Below, piece by piece: positions 50,544 to 63,852 of a stretch of DNA of 64,000 bases. The stretch's first letter is position 1. Every line of letters starts with the position of its first letter. The notes below the pieces were generated by a model. That model worked only from the letters and a program-made list of their open reading frames with translations, was not told the DNA's origin and searched no databases. Location of the stretch: positions 124,001-188,000 of the forward strand of contig CAJJDP010000109.1 of assembly GCA_905182995.1 (NCBI GenBank). Reading direction: 5' to 3'. Both the position numbers and the translations under genes were made by a program. This DNA comes from Paramecium octaurelia (taxonomy: Eukaryota; Ciliophora; Oligohymenophorea; Peniculida; Parameciidae).

Positions 50544-51950
50544 CAAAACAGTATTATTCATCTCTTAATACAAGTGGATGGGGATAGCAATTCGAGATTC
50601 AAGTTCACAAATGGCAACTGTCCACAAGACTACGAAGCAATCTAGTAATTGAAGCAATCCCTTCTGAAATGATTATGCAAAGTCAAATAATAATAACAAT
50701 AAAACATTTAATCGAATTTAATTGATTTTTCATTTAATAGGATAATCAATTTAAATTAAATGTTATTCAAAGTTATAAATAACATTTCATCATGCATTAA
50801 TATATAACATAATATTCAAAATCTAAATCCCATGATTACCATCAAGCAAACTTACTCTCAATTTAGAAGACTAGATCTATTCGGAATGGATGTGAGATTA
50901 TTAGCTCAAGGCTAATAATCCTACCGAACAAATCTAGGAGCATTTATGACATTATTTCTATTCAGTCTGCTTGCCTATTCATGCAATTCCTTCATCCTGG
51001 AAATGAATAAGGGGAAAAACGCGATTCTTAATTAAAAAGAGTCTCCTCTACTTCAAAATGAAGTAACCACATTTTTAAAACAATTTTAGGGGTTTAGTTT
51101 TAATTCGTCATAATTCATCTACGCAATCGGAATGGTTGACAGCTTAGGTTAATACGTTCCTAATGAGAACAACCGCATCTTTCAGGTGAGTTTTTATTAT
51201 TGCAAAAAATCTTTAGTAGAGACTGCTTGCGAGGTTTTCCCTGCTGTGATTTGTGGCAGTCGCATAGCTGAAGCAGCCAAAGTACTCAATTATCTACCCA
51301 TTAGCAAATGAATGTTCCTGAAGACTACCAATACATTACCTATTGTCCTGATGATCACTTTACAGAGACTTACCAAGACATAAGGTTTTAAGGATCCCAA
51401 AGAATGGATAATCTCACCCTTTTGGGGGCCTACATTCAAAAGTGCACGAACTCAACAGAAACACAAAGTTTTATATTTGAAAATTAAGATAGATTGTGCA
51501 CCAGAAGAAGAAATTACAAGTTCCTTGTCGAATGCTAATCTATTTTATTCGTATTCCTTCTACCAGTTCAACAAAGAATTGGATCATTATCCATATGAAA
51601 AAGTGCAAAATCTAGATGTGACTCCTATCTACCCCAACATACGCAAATATATCAAAGTCTTTTATCAATACTCTGTTACCACTTCAGAGTACAACCCCTT
51701 TTATTTCTTCCCTTCCACCAAAGACTAAGATGCTGTCGAGTATTAATAAACTACAATTGACACATTTTTAGACTATAATAAAGATAATACTTTTGCATAA
51801 ATTGAACTCACGTTGAATGTTAAGAAAAGACTTAATTATGTGACCTATCAAACTCTTATGGATGTAGCTGCCAAAATTGGAGGCTTCTTCACAATCCTTA
51901 AAGCTCTCTTTTACCTACTGCTCTACCCAATCTAAGTGATCGTCTATCGA
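50544..51950. repeat. Second copy of exact 1407-nt duplication at N 50543
   Basis: Matches 49136-50542. This copy continues into the rest of the two-TM protein gene, so it is the correct right-hand junction. The NOT4-like 3' fragment at its left end (50544-50672) is not an independent gene. Confidence 0.85.
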
Positions 51951-52358
51951 CTTTATCTAATCAATAGTCTTATTAATCAATAGTAAACATTCACCACCTT
52001 AGAAAACCTAGAATAGAAAGATATGCAAACCAAATACACAAAGGTAAGAATAAGGGACCTCATAAGACATTCTCGAGCAAGATCAATCTATTTTAACTAT
52101 TTAAAAAAAGTAGAACGACTCCTAGATATTACTGAAGTTCTATCTAATCCTTTACGATTGACAAGGTAGGTTGAAGACATCTAGGGGTCTATACGGAAAT
52201 TTGATCCTGCAAAAAATTAATTTTAAGTTAGAGTTGCTTTAGATGAAATAATTGCCAATCAGGATAAGAATGATATCTAAAGTCCGAGATCAGTTAATCA
52301 GGAGCTTAAACCTGTGATTAGATAGTCGATATTTTTAAACAGACTTCAGCCAAAATGA
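50832..52358 (+). CDS. Two-transmembrane ciliate protein of unknown function
   Basis: Predicted 492 aa with introns at 51282-51304 and 51468-51492 (the second starts GTTTT). N-terminal cytosolic FRRLDLFGMDVRLLA, first TM TNLGAFMTLFLFSLLAY, then a 270-residue Cys-containing loop (YYCKKSLVETACEVFPAVIC, ITYCPDDHF, AYIQKCTNSTETQNC), second TM IGGFFTILKALFYLLLYPIQ, and a basic cytosolic tail (IRDLIRHSRARSIYFNYLKK). Such paired-TM proteins with a large Cys-rich lumenal loop form a sizeable ciliate family; its role is unknown to me. A possible 31-nt GTGAG...TAG at 51186 is not used because the frame is open through it. Confidence 0.78.
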
Positions 52359-52369
52359 ATACAAGAATA

Positions 52370-53484
52370 AATATTTTTATTATTAATTTAAAATTGATAA
52401 TTCCTATTGTTAATTTCATTAATATTCTTATACTATATTCCCACCAAAAGAATCTTCCTCCTATATTCCTTTTAGATCTTCCTCTTCTCTTTTCACTTCT
52501 TGATTCACTTTTTAGCCCTCCTTTTTTGAGATCTTTTTTAATTCCATCTATTAATTTATATCTTAGATTTCCACCATAGATCCATCTATATTCTAAGTTA
52601 ATTTTATATATACGCCTTACATTTTGTTTGTCCAATTAATCTCCATCTTTCATGAATTATCCCTATTCTTTCATAAATTAGTATTGATACATTTGTATGC
52701 TTTGATTGGAGAATCTGATTAGCTTTATTGATGTCTCTTTCTTTTCCTTTTCTAAATTTTCTTCTCAATTTTCTTACTAATTTACATTTCCTCCTAAATT
52801 TCTTATTTAGGAATCATTTTAATTTTCTCCTCAAATTGATCACATAACTTCTTGACTCCCTTCAGGAATTCCTTAAATAGAGACAAGTTTTCATAAATTT
52901 CAGGCTTTTTCAAGAGTTCCTCCAATTCTTACATTACAATTTATAATAATATTAAAACCCATAAAATTTATTATTAACAAATTCATTTTCTTTTGCCATT
53001 CCTCTCTGAAAAAAATAAACCCTTCTTATATTCATATATCAAATACCCTCACGGTTTATTGTGTTTATAATTGCAATTTTTAAATTACCAGGTTTTAATC
53101 AATTTTAAGTGCAAATTGTTGCTGTTACGGAAATCTCATCTTCGGAATAGTCTAAAACATAACCTTCCCGTTCTGCTTCCTCTTCAAGACTCGAATATCA
53201 GGAGTTCTGGTTCTACATGATTCATATTCATTTGAAAAGTGAACTGAAGTATCTATCAAACTTCTATTATTGCTTTTGCTTTAGAATTGCATGCTTCCTT
53301 GCGGTGTATATCTTTGAAAATATTGTTATAAATTATCATCCTTAGGTTTGAAATACTAAATAGAGTCTTGCTATTATTCATCTCTTTTTAATTAGGCCCT
53401 ACCCAATATTTAAAGTTAAAATAATTTTTTTTTGTTCTACTTATTTCTAATTTATTTCCAATTTGACACTTAAAAGACTTGCAT
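52370..53484 (-). CDS. Possible Gln/Lys-rich gene, structure incomplete
   Basis: From ATG 53482-53484 a frame runs MQVFQVSNWKQIRNKQNKKK through QDSIQYFKPKDDNLQQYFQR and SCRTRTPDIRVLKRKQNGKV to about 53100. Coding-like text resumes at 52980-52640 (LEELLKKPEIYENLSLFKEF, FEEKIKMIPKQEIQEEM) and at 52600-52400 (DGIKKDLKKGGLKSESRSEK). Introns at about 52692-52719 and 52593-52620 would join parts, but two junctions near 52930-53090 are unresolved. The stop is uncertain because the frame stays open into the convergent two-TM gene. No family recognised. Confidence 0.45.
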
Positions 53485-54043
53485 ATTTAATAAATAATTA
53501 AATGAGTTTATCCTCAAGAAATTCCCTTGATAAATCTTCATTCTGTTTTTTAACACTTAAAGTAAGGTTTTCCTATCAATGTTTTGATATTATAAAGAAT
53601 GAAACCAACTAATTTAACTTAGACATTTATGAGTTATTTTTAGTGATTAGTATTATCAAATTATATATGAAAATACAATTTTGTTAGAATATATAAAGAA
53701 AGCTAAATTACTTTGGTAAAATGGAATACCTTTTCAGGAATCTCCAAAATTTAAGTAATCTATGAGCAAAAACTAAATGGTTATTAAAAATATAAAAGGT
53801 ATTTGTATAATGTTATAGTTTACTTTTAATATGAATTATTTAAAAATTTGGTCTATGTAAAAATTTACTGGAATCATGATAAGTATTTAATTATAGCATT
53901 ATTTATTACGACACTTATAATGGATAATAATTTGAACTATGAGATTAACAATGAGGATATGAATGGGATTCATATATATGGATTAAAAAAATAAATTTTA
54001 TTTTAATAATAAATATTTTAACTAATTCTAAATAAAATCAAAA
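53485..54043. other. Intergenic region, nothing recognised
   Basis: AT-rich, stops in all frames, no conserved motif seen. Confidence 0.45.
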
Positions 54044-54713
54044 TCAAAAGTTTTTGCAAGAATTACAGAAGTAACTAATATTTTTGGAATCATGATTTTA
54101 GATGTCCTTATTGCATCGAAGACATTTTCGTATAATCTGTTGGATGTTGGTTTGCTGTTCTGCCAATGCCATTCTAGAATAATTCATAGGGTCTTTGAAT
54201 AGTTCACCTGTAGAGGATTGGCATCTTTACTTGGAAAGAGAGATGGTCAAAGGGTCCTGATGTAATAGTGAATGAAATACATCTAGTTATTGCAAGGCTC
54301 TAAAGAAATCATCATTGTCTAAGGATTGCAAGACTTTAAACACATTTGCAGATTTTGATTTAAATTCATCGAAAGGCTATTTAGAATATTAGATTTACTG
54401 ATTATGCTGTGCATACAAGACATTCTCCAGAAGAATCCACAACATCAATTTCATGTCCACATCCTAATGTTTTTCGCTTTGGATGACGCATGATTGGTTC
54501 TTGTTCTTTCCTAACACTGCTTGATTTCTTGGTTTAGGAGTTGTCTCTTTTGAGTGGAGACTTCTACCCTTGTAGATCATGTAAATATTTTTCTATTCCA
54601 GGATCGTTTGCATATAGTAATGCTTTAAATTAGTATAATGATTTTAGCATTTACTCTCTCTAGGGATTGTGAGAACTCAAGCGATCAAAAAATGTAGAGA
54701 ACAACTCTATCAT
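54044..54713 (-). CDS. Hypothetical protein with C-terminal zinc-ribbon-like motif
   Basis: Predicted 215 aa with one intron (54377-54398). N-terminus helical (MIELFSTFFDRLSSHNPQRE), then a Ser/Lys linker and a first Cys/His cluster (LGCGHEIDVVDSSGECLVCT). The C-terminus has KCLRCNKDIQ and YFCNSCKNF, two CxxC pairs 16 residues apart that could bind zinc. Family not recognised. The intron is needed to avoid an in-frame TGA. Confidence 0.7.
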
Positions 54714-55625
54714 GGTTGTTCTCTCTACAGAAGACAGTTAAATCATTAAAATTTTAAAATATATATATAATATATATATTCATTTATGACAACTCGACTA
54801 CCCTCAACTTACTGTCTAATTTAGATTTCCTCTCAACAACTGCCAATCAATAATGGCTCTTTTGTATTTACTTTCTATTTATAATTGATATCATCATTTT
54901 TCACTCCTATCTACTGCCACAAAGTCTGATAGATAGATTTCATATAATTAAAAAATATATGGATCCAAAAAGGTGTGTATTTGTACAATATTCGCAAAAA
55001 GGGGAGGTTTATCTTCTTAAACAAAATTTAAATTCTATTTTCAGATGTGTAATTTGTTTCATGAATTCAACAATTCCAAAAAGCCTGAATTATTTAAGAA
55101 CATGTAATATCTAAGTTGTTTTGCTTAATTATCAATTATTTTACACTCTAAATTTCTTGTTTTGAAGTTTAATGTTGTAATTTTTTTATTTCAAATCAGA
55201 ATCTCGAATTTTCTGACAAACATAATCAGCCCTCATCAATAATCTGCCGATTTATAACTTATTTGTCTATTATTGATTATCCTACTATTTCACTTTCTTA
55301 TGTACTTTATACTAAAATAATCTTGCATCGCAATTAACCACAATATATAGGTAAACTATATAAATATATATAATCCCATATTTATTATGATTTTTCATTG
55401 TTTAACTATGGAATATTCATTCTCTGAACTTCATGCTTTATTATATATCTGAATCAGTTAGAGCAATACAAGTAAAATCAGCTAACCCTGAATTTGTTAT
55501 TATATTGAAAATTTCAACTGTTCCAAACAGAACTATTGAGAGAGTATAGATATTCTGAGACATTTTAAATTATTCGGACCTTTTCGCAAAATAATATTAA
55601 AATTATAATGATTAAATTTCTAAGG
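54714..55625. other. Intergenic region with doubtful small ORFs
   Basis: Contains a 47-codon frame (54786-54929) and a 68-codon frame (54959-55165, MDPKRCVFVQYSQKGEVYLL) that includes a possible GT...CAG intron. Neither has a recognisable domain. The left edge has an AT dinucleotide tract near 54760-54780. Confidence 0.4.
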
Positions 55626-56724
55626 ATGGCTCCGCGATTCAATTACTTGCCTAGATTCCATGCGGGATAAATGGGTCCGATTGCACCAAGTCCTTAGATC
55701 TAATAAAAGATGGAGGCGTTAGAATAAAACCAACCATTCTTTGATAGATTAATATTTTTTGACCCCGATATCATGGCATCATTGCCAGGTCCTTTATAAG
55801 TGTTTGATCCTGTTGTTGATTTCGGAAGTGGAATACTTACCTATCTGCATGATTGTCACATTCCTTGGGTTGGAGTGTTGAGCTTAACTTGCATAATTGC
55901 TAGATCCACATTGCTTCCTCTAATATATTTGCAGATGAAAAGAACAACTAGGTTAGCAACTGTTATTCCTGCCATAGCCCAAATGAAGAGACTGATTGAC
56001 AAAACCAATTATTCAAAACCCAAGAAATTATACACCTTGATGAGACTGTCATACTAGATTGTCCATTCATAGAGACTGAAATGGATGAGACTCTTTCTGT
56101 ATAATGTGTTCCATATACCCATGCTTATTACGTTAATTTGGAGTATCCGTAGACTATTGATAGATGAATCCTTCAAAACCACTGCTTTTCTGTGGATACC
56201 TGTAATTGTCAATCCCCTTATTTAAATAGTCTCTCTCCAACATGGATCCCTACTTCATTGTCCCTGCTTTGACTGTGATCTGTTACTATTACAATCTTCA
56301 AAGATTCATCACTCCAGAAAACAAAGACACCTTGCCATCCAAATTGCGTAATGTTGGTTAGTTCCTGTTAATATTATGGTTACCCTTCTTGGCCAATTGG
56401 CCATGTGCCATATAAATTTACATGTTGTTCAATGCCTTCTTTTCTATTATACAGACATCGATTATGCTGCATCCTGAATTTTAGAAGTTAGTTGATCCAA
56501 AAATATTCCTTTATCAAATGATAATTAGAATGATTGAGTATGATAAAAACACAAGTTTGTCTTTGATTGAGGCTATCAAGAGTGGTGAGGAGACGCACAT
56601 CGAGAAATCAATTTCAGAAGAGCAATTACTTGATTAGTTTTAGAAATCTTTGATTGAATTGAACGAAGGGGAATTGTAAGAAGATGCTGCCAAGATTTCA
56701 AAAGATAAACCAAATTTTTATTGA
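55626..56724 (+). CDS. OXA1/YidC-type mitochondrial membrane insertase
   Basis: Predicted 356 aa with one intron (56202-56229). The conserved insertase core is present: IPWVGVLSLTCIIARSTLLP, LPLIYLQMKRTTRLATVIPA, then FHIPMLITLIWSIRRLL, WIPSLSNMDPYFIVPALTVI, FLLILWLPFLANWPCAIQIY and FFSIIQTSIML, giving five TM segments. The WIPSLSNMDPYFI block matches OXA1 and is restored exactly by the intron. The N-terminus may be a mitochondrial presequence. Function: inserts membrane proteins, including respiratory subunits, into the inner membrane. The C-terminal tail is acidic rather than the long basic ribosome-binding tail of some OXA1. Confidence 0.9.
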
Positions 56725-56755
56725 CATATTAGTATTTAATGGAATTTTAAATAAC

Positions 56756-57579
56756 TCACTATTTTTTTTATTATTTTGCATTTTCAATGAATTGTGTCCA
56801 ACGCTTTGTTTATTTGGGAAATTGATATTGATTCCAAACCTAGCAAATTGATTTCACATGTTTCTCTTGTAATCGATTATGGAATCTTTCTTCTGAATTG
56901 TCATAGAACATCTCATCGAATTACCTCTAAGAGTTTATTTTCATCTATGTAGGACTTAGAGGATTAATAGCATCAATTAACATATGTTTATGCTCTTACA
57001 TTTTCTCTAGACTTATATTTAGATTCAACTTTAATTTTTAATCATTCAATTCTTTTTACTTATATCTCCGAGTCAATTGGGCCAATTTGCCTTCCGCATT
57101 GATAATGGCAGTCATCTTTTGATTTTTGTCGTATTCTTCAATGCATGAGGAGAAGAGTGAGACATCCTCATTATGGGAAGTTGTTCTTTTTTTTTCGATC
57201 CTTTTCAACTCTGTCAAAAGATGTCTTTTTCTCTTGGTTTTCAAATCTTTAACATAAGGTAGAACATACCCTTATCTGAGAGAATCTTGTTGATCTGCTT
57301 GTCAAGATTCTAATTTAAATACTAAAAGTTATGGGGGAGATTCAACTCTTCCCTTATGTGAGTTTCCAATTTATTTTTACTTTTTTAACCCAACAAACTC
57401 AGACTAGCTACTCTATTGAGATTGGAAAGGGCGACTTCAGACAAAGTTTTTTGATACAATATATTGTCTCTTTCAGTATCAATAAACAAATTGGTTGGTT
57501 AACGAATAAGTTCTGGAAGTCGCTTCTCCTTTTTGATAACTTGTTTACCAGTTCGTTCTGAGTAAACTTACTACTTCAT
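56756..57579 (-). CDS. Basic coiled-coil protein of unknown function
   Basis: Predicted 266 aa with one intron (57247-57269, ends AAG). Reads MKQQVYSERTGKQVIKKEKR, then helical charged text (DTERDNILYQKTLSEVALSN; KRKRHLLTELKRIEKKR) and a C-terminus EKHVKSICQVWNQYQFPKQT. No enzyme motif. Its stop is 31 bp from the convergent OXA1 stop. The start at 57579 is chosen because it is the first ATG giving an uninterrupted frame to the intron. Confidence 0.72.
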
Positions 57580-58013
57580 TTCATTTCTTAATTATTCCCC
57601 TGTTTATGTAATCAAGAGCCGATTCATAAATTAAACAATAATTTAAATAGTGTAACAAAATAATAATAGATTTATTAAAGTAATTAGATTAAGCTAACCT
57701 AACTAATTTTCAAAAGTAGAAGACAAAAATAAATGTTTTTGTACTCCCAAAAACTTAATTACTAGATTATAATCATATTCTCAGGCTGTGTTTTGAGGGA
57801 ACAATGCGAATTAGGAGTAATTCAATGACTTTTTGTGCTTGTTTATTATTATAATATTGATGGTTGAAATTGCTTGAGTAAAATTATAATTTATGTAATT
57901 AATTCTTGTTTCTATGCATAATCATTTTGCAATCACTTAAGTAAATAATGTAGAATATAAGATTGGATAGCATATTAGTTTGGACTTGTGAACATTTTAG
58001 AAGAACGGAATGT
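57580..58013. other. Intergenic region, nothing recognised
   Basis: AT-rich spacer between two minus-strand genes with no coding-type frame. Confidence 0.45.
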
Positions 58014-59228
58014 TCAAGCTTGAAGATCATTATTTAATTAATTGTTAAAAGGAATTAAATAATTATTATCATGATTTAGATTACAATTTATTAACTGTTG
58101 TGTGGACGGCTTTCCTAATTGATAAAATAGTAATTACTAATTTAATTCTTCCAAGGCGATCAATTGTTTAATACGTCTGGGTAATTGTAAGTATTGCTTG
58201 CGTTTCCACTCTCTGGTTTCTTCGTAATAGTTATCCAACTTAATCTCGCAAGCTGATTGCAGGGAAGAAGCACAAGAGTCATCTGAGTTTTCTGGAGGAT
58301 CCTGATTGTAATGAGTTTTTTTATCTCGAGTGCTAAGGAGTCGTCTTGTTAAATTCTAACGAAAATCAACTCCAGAGTCGATGACATTTTGAATGTATTT
58401 GGGATGCTTTTGAATCCTAACACCTTAGGGATTGTTATAGAGATAATCGTAGAGTTGCACATCGCCAATTGTGAGGATGCCATCTTGATTTCTCCTGTCT
58501 GTTTTGGCAGCTTTATGAAACAAGGTGAAGTCCTTCTTTTTGTTCTGGATGTTTAAACGCACTAGTTTATTGATATTGTTCTCGTGCTGTTCTGCTCTGG
58601 ATTGCAATTCCTATAAGTACAACTAGGCATTATTCTCCAATACGGACTTCAGATATTGTCTGGGAGGGATGGCATCAATAAAATCTCGTTGCATTTTGCT
58701 GACAGATTCAACATCGTCATAATTGAGTCTGTATTGTTTTAGACTCTTTGATTTTGGCATCAATTTCTTTTGGTAACTTATTGTGTTTTCTTGATGATTG
58801 GCGATATCCAATATGGTCTACACGATGGCTAAGGTCTGCGCATTTCCTTATCGCATCTCTTCGTTGTGGGGTTTTTTGATGGCCACTTTGTCTTTGATGA
58901 GATTCTGAACTTTTAGGAGTTTACTCTTTAGATAGTTCCTTCTCTATTCTGTTTACTGACGCATTTTTAGAGATCCTTCCTCTTTGCGTGGGTTCTGTTT
59001 CTCTGCTGTCAGTCTGGGATAATTAAGAGTTTGGATAAGACTGGAGACATTGAGATCTCCTTTGAGGTAATGAGAGAAATTGCGTTGAAATTGGTGTCCG
59101 TGATTTCGAGTTTCGAATGGTTTAATGGTGATAAGGGGATCTTACTTGGTTTTAAAGTGTAAACTCTTGAATTTCCGATGCAAGGTTTTATTAGAATGAT
59201 CGAATTCACAAGTTGTTGATATGCTCAT
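58014..59228 (-). CDS. Hydrophilic basic protein of unknown function
   Basis: Predicted 404 aa without introns (MSISTTCEFDHSNKTLHRKF...NNDLQA). Basic and helical, with QQTEQRRNYLKSKLLKVQNL and LQELQSRAEQHENNINKLVR as likely coiled coil, YDDVESVSKMQRDFIDAIPP, and FHKAAKTDRRNQDGILTIGD. Gln, Asn and Lys are abundant and there is no membrane segment. It has the look of a ciliary or basal-body structural protein, but that is only composition-based inference. The last 30 residues are AT-rich; TGA 58014-58016 is the first stop. Confidence 0.72.
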
Positions 59229-59376
59229 ACTAAATATTAAAATTAATCAAATTAAAATATGATCAATTAAATCAGACAATGAATAGAGATACGAATTTCT
59301 ACTTAGTCTATAAGATTTTCAACTTGAAATTAAATTCCAAATTATAATAAATAATATTAAGTAATTAAATTCACAT

Positions 59377-62300
59377 TCACAATGGGGTTTACCCATGATT
59401 ATTGACTACATAAGAAAAAATGCTTGAGACAGTACTCTTCTTGGGAAGCTACGGGGTTTCTGCATCAACACTATTGTTTGGATCAATGTAGGCTGAAACC
59501 ACACTGTTGAAGTCATTTTGATCCAAGTTCTTCTTGGAGGATCGACTGTCTGTTTCTGGTTGCACTCTGGAACTGTGCCTGTTGTGTTTTCTATTACATT
59601 AATTTAATGTTCTTACATGTATTTTAATAGCTGAGGTGCCATTGAATTCAGTAGACTGATGGTAGTGTTGGTTGATGAAGTGTTTGGTCGATGTGTGCTC
59701 GATTGTAACTAGTAATCCTGGTTGATGTTATTGTTTGATTTCTGCAATTTCAACTTCTCTATAAACTCCATCACATACACTCTGACCTTCTTCCACAAAA
59801 AGCACGCCTTTCTCCTGTTGTAATAATTCTTCGGTTTTTTGATGCAATATTTAATACAAGGGTAACGAATAATAAGATTAACAATTCTTTCTATGTGTTG
59901 TTGCTTTAGACTTGACAAGTATTCCCTGATGATCTTGGAAAATATGTAAGTACAATAGAGCAAATTGAGCACTGAACACAATATTGATAGGATGTACACC
60001 AATGAAGTATAGGGGTTCTTGTCTTAACTGTAGGACAAAATCAGAGTGACCATTGCCAATTGTGTGGAGATCTTATCAATAAAATTGTACTGTTTCTCAA
60101 TGTAGGGTTGATGCTTGTTCAGCAATTCTAAATAGACTAGCAGAATAAGTATGGCAAATAGGAACATCAGTTTGATGTCTTGGATCAGCAGAGTTTCCAG
60201 AAGGTAAAATAGTGACTTGATGAAGAAACACACGAACTCCCAATAATAGTAGTTGTCCTTGTATTCCACATACAGGTACCCGTAAGGCATACGCAATTGG
60301 CACGTCCACAGTTTGTTCTTGTTTTTGTATAGCTTGATGATGTAAAAGAGGGGAGACACTATCCCGACCAAAATCAACGTGGGGATGATGAGTATCTTCA
60401 GATAAAGGTAATATTCCTCAGTGTAACACATGTAGGATGTTGCTGCCAGAATGTAGTATTGTCCTGAAGCCTTGATGCAGAACATCAATTGCAGGAGACC
60501 CTCGATGATGTCGCCTTGGAAATAGAAGTTCACTTGGATGAGACAAGATATGAAAATAGTCTTGATCGAGTTCTCCATTCGACTTCGATTGCACAATTGA
60601 ATCAGGGAGTAAATGAACACAAATGAAAACACAAACAACAAGGACACAAACAAGTTCCAGAACTGTCTCAAATACACAATTTCAACTTGCAACTGCGAAT
60701 TCAACAAGAAACATTCTATTGAGTATCCCAAAGTGGATAGGGGATTGCCAATTGCTTAAGCGATCACTTCTATTGGAGTAGGGAAATCAAAGTCAATGAC
60801 CTAGATTATTGATATCAATTGGAAGTAACTGGAAAATAATTTGATTAAGATTTCAGTTTGATCGATCACCATGGTAGATCTAGTGGCAAAGAATATGCCC
60901 ATCATTCTGAGATAATGAGCTGACAGTTGTGCTCTGACCAATCGCAAACTTCCTCTGATGGATATGAACAAAGCAACGAGGATCCAAGAGAAAGAGAAAA
61001 TTATCTTGAAGATATTGAAGACATCATTCTAACAAATTGTACAGTTCCCTCCGAAACCACGAGTGTATGAGTTGTTCCAATGTTCTGCGTAATAATCGCA
61101 ATCATCACACAATGCTCCAGTGTAACCCTAACTGCAAGTGAATTCCTCAGATCCACCTAAACACTGGGCCACAGATGATTGACAATACTCAATGCTGTCA
61201 GTAGTCTTGTTGGCTCTCCAATACCCTTGTTTCAAGACTAATTCTGACCCTCCAGGACATGACTCTATTGAAGTGATACACTACTGGCAATGCTTGAAGT
61301 TGTCTAAACTGTAGGATCCAGCTGGACATCTAAGACATGACTGGTTTTCCCATTCTTCTCCAATCTCACATTGAATGAGACCCAAGTATATTGGTAATTT
61401 GAATGTACCATTGTAGAACGTAAGCGATTGAAATTCAAGTAGAACCTAGATTGTCTCATTCTCCGGTTGTTGTTGATAATGAGTGTAGTACACTTCATAT
61501 TGGCATTCCAATTAATCAAATTCAAATACCTTCTCTTCTATGGCTAGATAATTCTAAAAATCGCACATCCTATTCTACCCACTATCCAATATGGCTATCT
61601 TCAATTTCAACGTCTATCCACTCTTATAATCTACCTGGCGTATGATATCCTTTCTTTTGATCAGATTATCGAATAGATAACTATCGTTATTGACAACCAG
61701 ATACACAGGTCCTGTTACATAAGTCAAGATGTCTGGTTCCACTATTTCGCTAGTGATCATGAAGATATGCTTGTCAGTCTTCATTGAGCAATTGTTAAAC
61801 AGGTTCTATTGGATGTAATGGGACAATCCTGAAGATTGGTTCAAGTAGATCACTCCTCCCTCTGGAGATGTGAGGTCGATGAATTGATTCCCATAGATCT
61901 TGATTGCTGTATTTTATATTACATAGGCAGAACCCTGATTGGCAGAGATATTGGTAAAAGTGCTATTGTAGGCTACAAAGTTGTTCGAATCTTGAACACT
62001 GATAAATCCAGAGAAACTTTGAGTATTTTTGAATATCGACTTGAATATCTCGATGTGATTGCTCTATCTGATCACGATGATGCCATTACAATAAGGACAA
62101 TCGATGTTGGTAAATTGTAGATCGGTTAGTATAACTTTTGTGGAATTTTTTATAGTAATCAACTCCTTATTATTATATGTGATGGTGTTCAAATACAATC
62201 CCTTGATATTTATATCACTTTCTAACGCCTAAATTAATGGAGTAAGAAAGTTGCTAATTTGAAACATTTTGATGTGAGTGAGATCAGCCTAAGATGAGTT

Positions 62301-63599
62301 CAAAGTCAAGAAATTGCATTCATTGCAATTGTTGATTGTAAGATTGCGGACCATCAAATACACAACAGTTTCTAATTTCGCAATCTGAATTGAGGAGCAG
62401 TCTTCTATGAGAACATTAGTGAGTTATGTAAGAGAAGATTCTTTTAAGTTGATCAGGATGGAATTGTTAATCTTTTTAAATTCCACCTGATCGACATTTA
62501 ATTCCGTGATCATTTAGGAATTGATTATTAGGCCGAACAAGGAATTGAAATTGCCTTTAGAGAGCGAGAAGGCTCCGTTAATTTGAAATAGACCTCTTTG
62601 ATGGCTATTGGAAATAGTGAAGTAATTAAGCATCACGTTGGTTTGATTGGATATCGATATCAATAGGGGTCCAACCAAAGAGGAAATTATTATTTACTGA
62701 AGAAAGATATTCTGACTATCCATTTTGAATAACGCCTTACTCTCCACTTCCGTTATCGTACTATTATACAAATAGACATATTGACTTTCGGCTACGATCA
62801 CTTGAGAATCTGATATTACCCTGTTGATTTTCAAACTTGAGAGCTTGATTTAGTTTTCACTTTGAAGTTGTATCAAAACACTTTGAGAGAGAGTCACGTT
62901 GAGCACGGTGGTGTAGAGAGCTCCCTTGGCCAGAATCCCAGTTGAGAGAGTGAGGTAGGTATTTTGGAATGTGACTTCCTGCGATATATCTGTCTCAATC
63001 AAAATGCTTTAAACCACAAATGAATTATTGAGAGTTAATCTGTTCACCTAGGTTTGAGGGGACAGCGTGGAGTTGATAAAACTCACTTAATCAATAACGG
63101 CGTTTCTTAATTGGATCATCTGGGAACTTAGTTAACTTCTGAAAAAAGTGCAATCCGACATGTAGAGTCCGTCGACGTCGATGGGAGATTGAAATGCCGA
63201 CATATTTTAAAAGGTCATCCCTATCATCTAAGACCCTCGAATCTACATTGTGGTGCTTCTTATTTAGCAATTCCTCTGGAGAATCACATTTTAAAGCAGC
63301 ACTGGGCCTATGATGTCTATTGAGTCTGTTAATGTGTCTATTGTGATGTTCTGGAACTCAACAACCTTGAATCCAGCCAGGATTACAGTTTAAGTCAATA
63401 GCAATTCGGTTCCAATTACTTTAAGTTAGCCCCCAGAAGATGTCATATTCATTAATTTCTCGTTGCTCACATTCAGAGTACAATTGTATTGCGGTATCTA
63501 AACAGATTTGTCAATTTGCAACGTGAGTCCCATCTCATCCCTGCAAATCAATAACTCCATTGTGATATACAAATTTATGAACAAAAACAATCTTCTCAT
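59377..63599 (-). CDS. Large membrane protein with GCC2/GCC3-like Cys-rich region and C-terminal TM bundle
   Basis: Predicted 1398 aa with one intron (59591-59616). The N-terminus MRRLFLFINLYITMELLICR is signal-like. About 700 residues follow with Asn/Ser/Thr-rich strands repeating every 22-25 residues, consistent with a parallel beta-helix. Next is a Cys-rich stretch (CEIGEEWENQSCLRCPAGSY, CITSIESCPGGSELV, CSQGYTGALCDDCDYYAEHW, GNCTICQND), typical of GCC2/GCC3 repeats. The last 450 residues hold multiple TM helices (IIFSFSWILVALFISIR; FVSLLFVFSFVFIYSLI; TLILVGIVSPLFYIIKL; LMFLFAILILLVYLELL) and a cytosolic tail. This is a known ciliate surface-protein layout; ligand unknown. Confidence 0.85.
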
Positions 63600-63852
63600 C
63601 AAAACAAATAAATAAATAGTGATTAAATATTTCAATATACATTCAAAATCATAAAACATCAATCCTGTCTCATTCATAAACTATCATCTCGGATTCCGCT
63701 CAATGTACTCCTTTGCACCTCCCTCCTTTGTCTACTCCTTCCTCCCCCGCCTCTCCAGACTCTCAATACTGACTCTAATTTTAATCACATACCCTACGAC
63801 ACCTACTTATAAACTCTTGATTTATATATTATATATATTATTTAATCTTTTA

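Noticed and set aside
54786-54929. 47-codon ORF after the AT tract
   Set aside because: Too short, no motif, and it contains no feature that separates it from chance.
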